NCBI GenBank assembly: GCA_964249755.1
Contig: CAXUDB010000001.1
Span: forward strand, 310,001-374,000
Origin: Ilyomonas sp964249755
GTDB taxonomy: Bacteria; Bacteroidota; Bacteroidia; Chitinophagales; Chitinophagaceae
Reading direction: 5' to 3'
DNA: 64,000 bases
How positions within the stretch are numbered: position 1 is the first letter of the stretch; every line of letters begins with the position of its first letter. The position numbers and the translations under genes were made by a program. The notes under the pieces are model-generated. The model made no database searches. It saw only the letters and a list, made by a program, of their open reading frames with translations, and was not told the DNA's origin. This document shows, piece after piece, positions 10,017-17,244 of this stretch.

Positions 10017-10216
10017 GCACAACGAACAAGTATTGCCGATGGTGGGGAAATTGAAAAACCGCTGCACGGCAACCGAAGTTCAAGTTGTTTTAAAAGTGAA
10101 AGATAAAAACCAAAAGCTACATTACTAACCTCCAGCCAGAACAAAAGCCAAATAGCGAACTGCAGCAGATTGCTCCAACGTCCAGCCCCACTATTGGCAA
10201 TACTCTTGTTGGTAGC
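10017..10216. repeat. ~200-bp inverted-repeat element, copy 2 (cassette-like)
   Basis: The arms around 10027-10047 and 10186-10210 are inverted repeats with few mismatches, although their sequence differs from the arms of copy 1. The left end again carries GCACAAC (10017-10023). The shared core lies at 10133-10160. The element follows the SDR stop codon by 24 bp and precedes the NTF2-like gene, the same relation that copy 1 has to its neighbours. Confidence 0.68.
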
Positions 10217-10239
10217 AGTTATAGTTCTCGTCAAGCCTA

Positions 10240-11157
10240 TTAACTAATCATTTTCATAGAGATGTTCCACAGTCGGTCTGCATTGTCTTTGTCAAGTGCA
10301 TACATGGCAACTCCCTCATAATTGTCAGGTCGTTTTGTAACCGTTTCAGCTTCGTTGCAATTTTCAAAATAGCGTCCCCCGATTTTGTCAAGCATGGGTG
10401 AGGTTGCCAATAGAATTGAAGTTGCGGCTCCCTGTTGTGGTGTTTTATGAAGTTCCGGCGCTGTACGGAGCTTTCCACCCACATGCCTTTGGAGATTTGT
10501 CAAAATTGCCCCCGGGTTTAGTGCGTTTACTGTAATTCCATCTTTTGACCATCGCTCGTTTGCACCAACTGCAAATAAAATACAAGCTGTCTTTGCTTGT
10601 CCATAAGCCAGCAGAGCGTCATACTGTCTGAATAAAAAGTTGATGTCGTCAAAGACGACAGGTGAAAACAAATGTCCACTTGAAGCTACAACTACAATTC
10701 GTGCAGAATTCGCACTTTTCAAAGCCGGATGTAGTCCAACAGCCAATGCAAAATGCCCGAGATGGTTTGTCATAAACTGCATCTCAATACCGTCTGACGT
10801 TTTTTGCAAATCAGGTATTGCCATAACACCTGCATTATTAATTAAAATGTCCAATGCTCCTTTCCAATTATCAATAAAATTATTGATTGAGCCAAGGTTA
10901 TCCAGGTCAAGTTGAGCGACCTGGATCCTGCTGTTTCGTGTTGTTTCAATAATCTGATCCGCTACCTTTTTTCCGGCTTCAACATTTCTTACAGCCATTG
11001 TGACTTCTGCTCCTGCCTTTGCCAATGCCTTCACAGTCTCTGTCCCGATGCCGGAAGCTCCGCCTGTTACGACAGCCCTTTTACCGGTCAAGTCTATGCC
11101 ATTGATCACTTCGTCAGCAGTCGAGTGAAATCCAAAATTTGTTTTTATTAATGTCAT
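10240..11157 (-). CDS. Short-chain dehydrogenase/reductase (classical SDR)
   Basis: 305 residues, a normal length for the retinol-dehydrogenase-like branch of classical SDRs. Visible motifs are the Rossmann glycine motif 'TGGASGIG' (residues 31-38), 'NNAGV' of the central strand, the Ser of 'VVASSGHLF' and the catalytic 'YGQAK' (Tyr-x3-Lys), with a 'NPGAI' turn after it. It should be an NAD(P)-dependent oxidoreductase acting in the cytoplasm; the substrate is not predictable. Upstream (11158-11330) are short direct and inverted repeats that may be a regulator site. It is more G+C rich than the genes just downstream of it. Confidence 0.93.
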   Translation of the reverse strand: MTLIKTNFGFHSTADEVINGIDLTGKRAVVTGGASGIGTETVKALAKAGAEVTMAVRNVEAGKKVADQIIETTRNSRIQVAQLDLDNLGSINNFIDNWKGALDILINNAGVMAIPDLQKTSDGIEMQFMTNHLGHFALAVGLHPALKSANSARIVVVASSGHLFSPVVFDDINFLFRQYDALLAYGQAKTACILFAVGANERWSKDGITVNALNPGAILTNLQRHVGGKLRTAPELHKTPQQGAATSILLATSPMLDKIGGRYFENCNEAETVTKRPDNYEGVAMYALDKDNADRLWNISMKMIS

Positions 11158-11271
11158 AAAAATGAGTTTTTACATTTCGTAGGGTGTCTTCAAACTAGTA
11201 TTGCTTACAACTCGGTGATTGCTACCAATGGCGGACTTCGAAGCTGCATTAGCCCCGATAAAAGTATATCG

Positions 11272-11297
11272 TATCATAGGATTCATTCCTATCATAG
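11272..11297. promoter_or_regulatory. Possible operator upstream of the SDR gene
   Basis: The octamer TATCATAG occurs twice in direct orientation (11272-11279 and 11290-11297), overlapping a small dyad ATAGG-7-CCTAT (11276-11292). It lies about 120 bp upstream of the SDR start. No regulator is assigned; this is inference from symmetry only. Confidence 0.3.
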
Positions 11298-11331
11298 AAT
11301 TACTGCTGTCGACCAAGTTCCATCCGCAACC

Positions 11332-11856
11332 CTAATTCCGATAAGCGAAATTGTATATTTAAGCCGGATTCAATTTGATTATGCAAGTCAATTTATTTGT
11401 CATATTACGCTAAATAGGCAGCCAAAATTGGCTGTGTTCTATTCATGTTCTGCCGTGTTCGCGGTTACCCATTCCATGCACTCCCGGCTTCATCAAACGC
11501 TTCGCATATTCATAAGCATCCGGTACAACATCAGACACCAGGGCAGGCGCTTTACTGAACTAGTTTAAGTGATGAAATTAGAGACACTGTTTCTTTCCCA
11601 GGTCTCTTTGCTGCCATCCAGACCATGCCAAACGCCGCTCCTGCACTTTAGACAACTGTTGATGGTGAATCCTTCGATACCCTCACCCTGGCAACATCTG
11701 CCGGGTTCAACCCGCCGCGGCACTTTGCATACCCGTTACTTACACCAACGGATTGCCACCCTGACGAATCCGGTGATTTGAAAAGGCAAACAAAATGACT
11801 TGCATAACCAAATTGAATCCGGCTTAACTATACAATTTCGCTTATCGATATTAGAG
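11332..11856. mobile_element. MITE-like element with ~70-bp terminal inverted repeats
   Basis: The left arm (11332-11401) and right arm (11785-11855) are inverted copies with only a handful of mismatches and one small gap. The ~380-bp interior has no intact gene; on the minus strand short open pieces rich in Cys, Gly and Trp or in charged residues are seen but none is recognised. Size and structure suit a non-autonomous transposon remnant. Target-site duplications could not be made out. The interior also holds a small palindrome (CAGCCAAAATTGGCTG near 11420). Confidence 0.62.
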
Positions 11857-11967
11857 TACGGGACAAGCCGACACGATAAAAATAAAAACGGAAACAAGCG
11901 ATTGACACGGGTATAAGCATTCGCTGTAAAGGTGAAAAATGATGAGCAACGCATAAAACAGTTAGAT

Positions 11968-12957
11968 ATGAAAAGGATTGCAATTAATGGGTTTGGGCGG
12001 ATTGGAAGAGCTGCACTAAAAGTAATTGCAGACACACCGGATCTTGAAGTGATAGCCATCAACGACCTGATGAGCTTAGAGAACGCGGCTTATCTTCTTA
12101 CCTATGACAGCATTTATGGAAAGTATCAAGGTGAGATCTCTACAGATGACGGCTACCTGAACATCAACGGTAAAAAAATATTCTTTTTTTCGAAAAAAGA
12201 TCCGGCTGATCTGCCGTGGAAAGAATTAAACATAGATGTTGTTATTGAGAGCACGGGTCTGTTTACGAAAAGGGAAGACGCGGAAAAACATATTACTGCT
12301 GGTGCGGAGACAGTTATTATTTCGGGTCCAACAAAAAGTGTAAACACACCTACCGTTGTGCATGGCGTAAATACAGCGGATGGTAAAACGAATATCTTTT
12401 CTTGTGGCAGTTGTACCACAAACAACATCGGGACGATCATCGAAATTTTAGGGAGAAGGCTTGGCATTAAGAAAGCAATTCTAAACACCGTACATGCTTT
12501 CACCGCTTCGCAATCATTAATTGATGCTCCGTCAAAAAGAGAATTCAGGATGGGACGTTCTGCTGCTCTTAACCTGGCACCTGCAAGTACCGGTGCGGCA
12601 ATCGCGATTACAAAAGCCCTCCCCGAATATGAGGGAAAGTTTGATGGCATTGCTGTCAGAACGCCGGTTGCTGTCGGTTCCGTTTCTGATATCACTTTTG
12701 TAGCCCAAAAGGTGACAACCCGGGAAGAAGTCAACAGGATATTTATAGAAGAAGCTGCCACAAACAGGTATAAATCCATAATTGCAGTTTCAAATGATCC
12801 ACTGGTATCAAGCGATATTATAAAAAGTCCCTTTGCTGCTATTGTTGATTTAGAGATGACACGGGTTGTAGACGGCGACCTTGTAAAAGTAATGTCGTGG
12901 TACGACAATGAATGGGGGTTTACAAACCAAGTGGTTCGGCAGATTCTAACGCTGTAA
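11968..12957 (+). CDS. Type I glyceraldehyde-3-phosphate dehydrogenase, divergent form
   Basis: 329 residues from the ATG at 11968, chosen because it begins the strand of the nucleotide-binding fold ('MKRIAINGFGRIGR'); the frame is open 12 codons upstream. Catalytic Cys 149 lies in 'GSCTTNN' and the base His 176 in 'TVHAFTASQ'; 'INDL' after the second strand suits NAD. The protein ends in the usual 'SWYDNEWGFTNQVV'. It differs from mainstream GAPDH: 'NNIG' replaces the usual 'NCLAP' after the active site, and 'NLAPAST' replaces 'NIIPTST' in the phosphate-binding loop. It converts glyceraldehyde 3-phosphate (or a close relative such as erythrose 4-phosphate) with NAD(P). No other glycolytic gene is nearby, so it may be a secondary paralogue. 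Confidence 0.9.
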   Translation: MKRIAINGFGRIGRAALKVIADTPDLEVIAINDLMSLENAAYLLTYDSIYGKYQGEISTDDGYLNINGKKIFFFSKKDPADLPWKELNIDVVIESTGLFTKREDAEKHITAGAETVIISGPTKSVNTPTVVHGVNTADGKTNIFSCGSCTTNNIGTIIEILGRRLGIKKAILNTVHAFTASQSLIDAPSKREFRMGRSAALNLAPASTGAAIAITKALPEYEGKFDGIAVRTPVAVGSVSDITFVAQKVTTREEVNRIFIEEAATNRYKSIIAVSNDPLVSSDIIKSPFAAIVDLEMTRVVDGDLVKVMSWYDNEWGFTNQVVRQILTL

Positions 12958-13007
12958 CTATCGATGGTTTTCAGGGTAAGAAATTATTCATTCTATATAC
13001 TCAGTTT

Positions 13008-13451
13008 ATGAAATCAGTTTGGCTCCTTATTGTTTTTGTTTGCGGCGCATTGTTGCCCATTCAGGCCGGGTTGAATACCCGATTAGGAAAATTCTCAGAA
13101 AGTCCCCTGTATGCCTCTCTCCTGTCATTTTTAGTGGGTGCGATTACGGTAGCACTCTGTCTTCCTTTCACTAAAGAATCCATTTCCTGGCTGGGTCTGC
13201 GATCTGCACCTGTTTCGGCATGGATAGGTGGCGGTATTACAGGCGCTGTGTTCATAACGGCGACTATGCTTGCCGTGCCCCGAATCGGTATGGCATTAAC
13301 GTTCGGACTGGTCGTGGCAGGTCAGATGATTATGGCGGTTTTGCTGGATCATTTTAATATCATGGTTTCAGAACCGCATCCGGTTAATAGCTGGCGGATT
13401 ATAGGTATTACATTGATTGTTGCCGGTACTGTTCTGGTGCAAAAGTTTTAA
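13008..13451 (+). CDS. YdcZ-type (DUF606) small DMT-superfamily membrane protein
   Basis: 147 residues from the ATG at 13008. An ATG further upstream would lie inside the GAPDH gene and add a soluble tail. About five membrane segments are visible, beginning 'SVWLLIVFVCGALLPIQAGLN' with the 'QAGLN' motif seen in this family, followed by 'GGGITGAVFITATMLAVPRIG'. DMT-superfamily proteins export or import small metabolites; for this subgroup the substrate is generally unknown and function as paired half-transporters is possible. The gene starts 50 bp after GAPDH and its stop overlaps the next start by one base, so translation is probably coupled. Confidence 0.82.
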   Translation: MKSVWLLIVFVCGALLPIQAGLNTRLGKFSESPLYASLLSFLVGAITVALCLPFTKESISWLGLRSAPVSAWIGGGITGAVFITATMLAVPRIGMALTFGLVVAGQMIMAVLLDHFNIMVSEPHPVNSWRIIGITLIVAGTVLVQKF

Positions 13452-13762
13452 TGAGTATGAGAAAGCTTATGAAAAGATATTCAACCATAGCTGCAGTAAT
13501 CATCGATTTGCACGAAAAGGGATTTACGGAAGATTTTGAATTACTCGGAAAAGATATTCTTTGGATTCAGCAAAAACACTCTTTCCAATCGGATGAGCTT
13601 TTTATCTGTGAGTGCTATAGCTTTTGTGCAAACCGGCGAAAGAGAATATTGATCTATGGAATGGTTAATAATGTGTACAGCGCCAAAGGAATTTTACTGA
13701 GCTGTGAAAAATTAGCAGGCACTTATGCGCAGGCAAAAAAGGGCGCCTGGTTGATGGCATAA
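13451..13762 (+). CDS. Small conserved protein, 103 aa (paralogue of the next gene)
   Basis: The start ATG overlaps the preceding stop (TAATG), which indicates translational coupling. The pattern, an N-terminal helix with 'DLHEKGFTEDFEL', then 'DELFICECYSF' and a C-terminal alpha-beta part, matches the protein encoded 180 bp downstream and a family of ~100-residue Bacteroidota proteins often mislabelled as phosphoribosylpyrophosphate synthetase. None of the PRPP synthetase motifs is present, so that label should not be used. The function is unknown. Confidence 0.68.
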   Translation: MSMRKLMKRYSTIAAVIIDLHEKGFTEDFELLGKDILWIQQKHSFQSDELFICECYSFCANRRKRILIYGMVNNVYSAKGILLSCEKLAGTYAQAKKGAWLMA

Positions 13763-13941
13763 CCGGAAGGCGGTGATGATGATCTGAACTCAGGGGTGTT
13801 TAATGCGAAGTGATTAAGAAACTATACGATGATTAAAGTAGTCATTATACTATTCTACAAAATCAAGACTGGTTGATTGAATTAAAACCTCTTACCATGA
13901 TTGTAATCATTTTTTATCGTCAGAACAATAAGCATAAGGCG

Positions 13942-14265
13942 ATGCATACTTATGATAATCTTTTAGAAGCACTGCACGACCTGGAAGAAAACGGATTTGT
14001 GACCAACTTCCGCAGCTTTACCGATCGCACAGAAGCTGAGCCATCCACTGTATTTTTTCCGGGACCTGATTTTGAAATTATAGCTTATTACCGGTTTGAA
14101 GCCCAAACAGACCCGGATGAGTCGGGCGTGCTCTACGTTATTCAATCTGTTGACAAGAGCATAAAAGGGTATTTGCTCAATGCCTATAGTATTTACAGCG
14201 ACGCGGTCGGCGACAGTATCGCCTGGCAGATACAGATCATGGGAGTGAATCACTCCTTTTGTTAG
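13942..14265 (+). CDS. Small conserved protein, 107 aa, of the family mislabelled 'phosphoribosylpyrophosphate synthetase'
   Basis: The start at 13942 ('MHTYDNLLEALHDLEENGF') is preferred over an upstream ATG at 13873 because homologous proteins begin at this helix and an 'AAGG' lies before it. Family pattern: 'TYDNLLEALHDLEENGFVTNF', an acidic 'PGPDFEIIAYYRFEAQTDPDE' segment, and 'GYLLNAYSIYSDAVGDSI' near the end. It is a single small alpha/beta domain, cytoplasmic, with no catalytic motif. It is paralogous to the gene before it and is followed by a terminator, so it ends the GAPDH-YdcZ transcript group. Confidence 0.78.
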   Translation: MHTYDNLLEALHDLEENGFVTNFRSFTDRTEAEPSTVFFPGPDFEIIAYYRFEAQTDPDESGVLYVIQSVDKSIKGYLLNAYSIYSDAVGDSIAWQIQIMGVNHSFC

Positions 14266-14272
14266 AAGGATC

Positions 14273-14303
14273 AAAAATGCAATGTTTATCATCGCATTTT
14301 TTT
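14273..14303 (+). terminator. Probable Rho-independent terminator
   Basis: Stem AAAAATGCAATG (from 14273) pairs with CATCGCATTTTT, with one mismatch, around a 5-base loop, followed by further T residues. It begins 7 bp after the stop of the small protein gene. Confidence 0.7.
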
Positions 14304-14634
14304 ACTTGTGGATCCATCTGACTTCTCGGACGACGTACTTATAACCGGCAATGCACCAGGAGATTGCGGAGCCGGATTCACGCTTGCTGCGGGTGAAATA
14401 CTCACAGATAACAGCCTCAGGATATTCTACTCCCGTTCTGGAAAACCCTGATCCGATTAGAATATTTAACGTCAAAAACAGGGGGGTGAAATGATTTCTG
14501 TAAACAGTTGCAACCACCGATTCTTCGTTACGGCTTGCGTTTTTATAACCATGGAAATCAACAAATGAGCTCTGATAAGATAAAGAGCACAATGGCAAAG
14601 CCGATAAATGAAAATTTTCTCATAAAATTTATTA
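14302..14634 (-). pseudogene. Small exported protein, probably frameshifted
   Basis: An ATG at 14634 opens a typical signal peptide (MRKFSFIGFAIVLFILSEL) that runs into a TGA after 21 codons. An overlapping frame continues from there to a TAA at 14302 with about 80 residues that look protein-like ('VVATVYRNHFTPLFLTLNI', 'AISWCIAGYKYVVREVRWI'). The only start in that second frame is a TTG within the signal-peptide region. One indel would join the two parts, so I read this as one frameshifted gene for a small secreted protein of unknown function. A sequencing error is possible too. Confidence 0.4.
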
Positions 14635-14706
14635 TACAATTATTACCTTTCCTATTAAGGCCTAAAAAACTGAAGGACACATTTTTTACTCTTTAGATTA
14701 TTCTAT

Positions 14707-17211
14707 ATGGGAGCGAAAATTAAATGGATTTTCAGCGCCGCAAAATTTTGGGGCAGGATCATTATTTTGTTCGTTCTCCTTATTTCCCAAAAATCCTTTT
14801 CTCAACCTAACAAGCAAGATCTTCCTACACAGCGTTTGTTATTGAAACTATCTTCCTGCTTCCTCAATGTTGCAAAACAAAACGGGATAGATATTGACAG
14901 TGGTCTTGCACTTGCCTCCAAACGAGCACATCTCAACAGAATGATAGTGATTGAAAGGGGTTTTGAAGACCTGGTTCAAAATCCTGCCAATAAGTGGGTA
15001 GCCAATGAAGACATCCGGTCAGCTAAGCAGATTTCTTTTTCAGGTGATGAATCTGCACAGATCAGAGTTCTTACTATGATAGGTTACTATTATGTTTTTC
15101 AACCCGCCGGAAGGAAAAATGATCTCGACAGTGCCCTGGTGTATTTAAGACGGGCAAAGCAGAAAGCTGAGGCTGCTAACGACCCGAAGTCAATCTCGCA
15201 TAGTCTCTGTGGCATAGGCAAGTGCTATCTTGAGCTTGGCAACCTTTCTGTTGCGGATTCTATTTTCACCGAAGCGATCAACCAATCCAGAAAATCGAAT
15301 GACAAGGGAGGGGAAGCAACCGCCCTAGATTATTGGGGCACGTACAGCCCGTTTCAGCCCGGTATGATAGCCGTCCGGATCGGCAGACTCAAAAAAGCAG
15401 AAACAATTTATGAACAAACGAATGACAGGGAAAATAGGATAAACACCCTGGCTAATATCGGTTATTTAAGCTTTGCGGCCGGTAAAATAGAGGAAGCGAA
15501 GCAATCTTTTTTGGATGCACTTGCCTTAGAGAAAATGATCGGTTTTCCTTATACCCAGTATTCAACATTTATGTTGGCCCTTTCATGTACTGTGAACGGA
15601 GATCATATAAACGATTTGAAATATGCCATGGATGAGGTAAAAACCGCAGAAGCAACGAAAGATAGTATAGCACTCGCCTACTTTTACGCGAGCCGGGCGA
15701 ACGCAGATCTGTTATTTGCGCCTACGACCGGCCGGCAGGAAGTGATGGAATGGGGCGGAAAATCATTGGCTGAGTTTAAAAGGCTTGGCGGCGACCCTGC
15801 CATGTACTTATTGGCAAACAATATGGCTAACTACCTTTTAAGTATTCAAAGGGAACCGGAAGCGATCGCATTAATTCAGGACCTGCTAAAAAAATATCCC
15901 CCGGATAATCCCATTGACAAGCAGGCTGCTTTTCTTACACTAGGGAACGCATATCGTAAGCAAAATCCCCAACAGGCAGAAAAATACTTCCTGGCAGCTG
16001 TGAAGCTTCAAAAAGAAACCGAGGCCATACGGGGCGACTTGGGAGCCTATGGGCTTTATGCCGCAGCAGGTACCTTTTATTTTCAAACCGGTGATTTTAA
16101 AAAAAGTAAATTCTACTTGAACAAGGCGTTATCCTACCCTACCAGCAATAGTCCTTATGCAAGCCAGGAGTACGTTCAGGACTACCTTGCCAGGATAGAT
16201 TCTGCGAGTGGCAATTTTAAAGATGCTTACGACCATCTCAGAAAATCCAAGATACTGCATGATGAAGGACTAGCAAAAATTACAAGCAAACAGGTTGATG
16301 AACTGAGAATTCAATATGAATCAGGGAAAAAGGATAAGGACATTGAAATCCTGAATCAACAAGCCACCTTGCAAAAATTACAAATCAAACAAGACCAGTT
16401 TACAAAAAATGTGATGATCGCCGGAGCAGCGCTGCTGCTTTTATTTCTGGGTCTTTTGTACAACCGGTATCGCCTTAAACAAAAAAACAATAAACAACTG
16501 GAATTACAGGGAATAGAGATTACTCAAAAAAACAAAGCCCTGCAGCATTTGGTAAAAGAAAAAGAATGGCTGATTAAAGAAGTGCATCACCGGGTAAAAA
16601 ACAATTTGCATACGATTATCTGCCTGCTCGAATCACAGGCTTCTTACCTGGAGAATGATGCGCTGAAAGCCATAGAAAACAGTCAGCACCGCATTTACGC
16701 GATGTCGTTGATACACCAGAAGCTCTACCAGTCTGAGGATATAAAAACAATAGACATGTCCGTGTATGTTCCGGAATTTGTCCAATATCTAAAAGATAGT
16801 TTCGGCATCAGTGACCAGGTTAATTTCCAACTCGAAATTGAACCCCTGCAGGTAGGTATTTCACAAGCCATTCCAATAGGTCTTATTATCAACGAAGCCA
16901 TTACTAACTCCATCAAGTATGCGTTTCCGGATAAGAGGGTGGGCACTATTGAAATAAGTATGCACAAAGTAGCAGGTCAGATTCAGCTCACCATTGCTGA
17001 TAATGGCATTGGCATCGATACTTCCCTTGCCAAGGCATCTTCGGATGCCACTTTAGGACTGGAACTGATGAAAGGATTAAGTGGAGATATTGATGCACAT
17101 ATAATATTTGAAAACGATCATGGAACCAGAGTCAGAATTGTATTCGATACTGATAGCTTAAATGATAACCCTATTGTATCGACAATAAAGGAAAAGCAGG
17201 TTTATACGTAA
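14707..17211 (+). CDS. TPR-containing sensor histidine kinase (HisKA_2 type), paralogue 1
   Basis: 834 residues. A signal or anchor sequence at the N-terminus (to about residue 33) is followed by a periplasmic array of TPR-like helical repeats (about 100-520), a coiled-coil, one membrane span at about 568-588 ('MIAGAALLLLFLGLLY'), a second coil, then the kinase core. The phospho-acceptor His lies in 'EVHHRVKNNLH' (about residues 625-635), typical of HisKA_2 kinases. The ATPase shows the N box 'NEAITNSIKYAF' and G1 box 'DNGIGID'. The kinase should phosphorylate the response regulator encoded two genes on. The kinase half is nearly the same as in the next gene, while the sensor half is different, so this is a tandem duplication with diverged input. 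Confidence 0.93.
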   Translation: MGAKIKWIFSAAKFWGRIIILFVLLISQKSFSQPNKQDLPTQRLLLKLSSCFLNVAKQNGIDIDSGLALASKRAHLNRMIVIERGFEDLVQNPANKWVANEDIRSAKQISFSGDESAQIRVLTMIGYYYVFQPAGRKNDLDSALVYLRRAKQKAEAANDPKSISHSLCGIGKCYLELGNLSVADSIFTEAINQSRKSNDKGGEATALDYWGTYSPFQPGMIAVRIGRLKKAETIYEQTNDRENRINTLANIGYLSFAAGKIEEAKQSFLDALALEKMIGFPYTQYSTFMLALSCTVNGDHINDLKYAMDEVKTAEATKDSIALAYFYASRANADLLFAPTTGRQEVMEWGGKSLAEFKRLGGDPAMYLLANNMANYLLSIQREPEAIALIQDLLKKYPPDNPIDKQAAFLTLGNAYRKQNPQQAEKYFLAAVKLQKETEAIRGDLGAYGLYAAAGTFYFQTGDFKKSKFYLNKALSYPTSNSPYASQEYVQDYLARIDSASGNFKDAYDHLRKSKILHDEGLAKITSKQVDELRIQYESGKKDKDIEILNQQATLQKLQIKQDQFTKNVMIAGAALLLLFLGLLYNRYRLKQKNNKQLELQGIEITQKNKALQHLVKEKEWLIKEVHHRVKNNLHTIICLLESQASYLENDALKAIENSQHRIYAMSLIHQKLYQSEDIKTIDMSVYVPEFVQYLKDSFGISDQVNFQLEIEPLQVGISQAIPIGLIINEAITNSIKYAFPDKRVGTIEISMHKVAGQIQLTIADNGIGIDTSLAKASSDATLGLELMKGLSGDIDAHIIFENDHGTRVRIVFDTDSLNDNPIVSTIKEKQVYT

Positions 17212-17244
17212 CGGGCATCCGGCATCAAAAGCACAATTACATCA

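Noticed and set aside
8378..10216. True integron attC sites
   Set aside because: The right ends do not fit the GTTRRRY core and each element is ~200 bp; kept only as a cassette-like hypothesis.
11215..11781. Plus-strand frames of 117 and 70 codons in the MITE-like element
   Set aside because: They cross the terminal inverted repeat or lie inside the element, and have no protein-like pattern.
12153..12908. 251-codon frame antisense to GAPDH
   Set aside because: It lies wholly within the well-supported GAPDH gene; a long open antisense frame is common there and the product has no domain pattern.
13451..14265. Phosphoribosylpyrophosphate synthetase
   Set aside because: Proteins are only ~105 residues and lack the PRPP-binding motif; the name is an old mislabel of the family.
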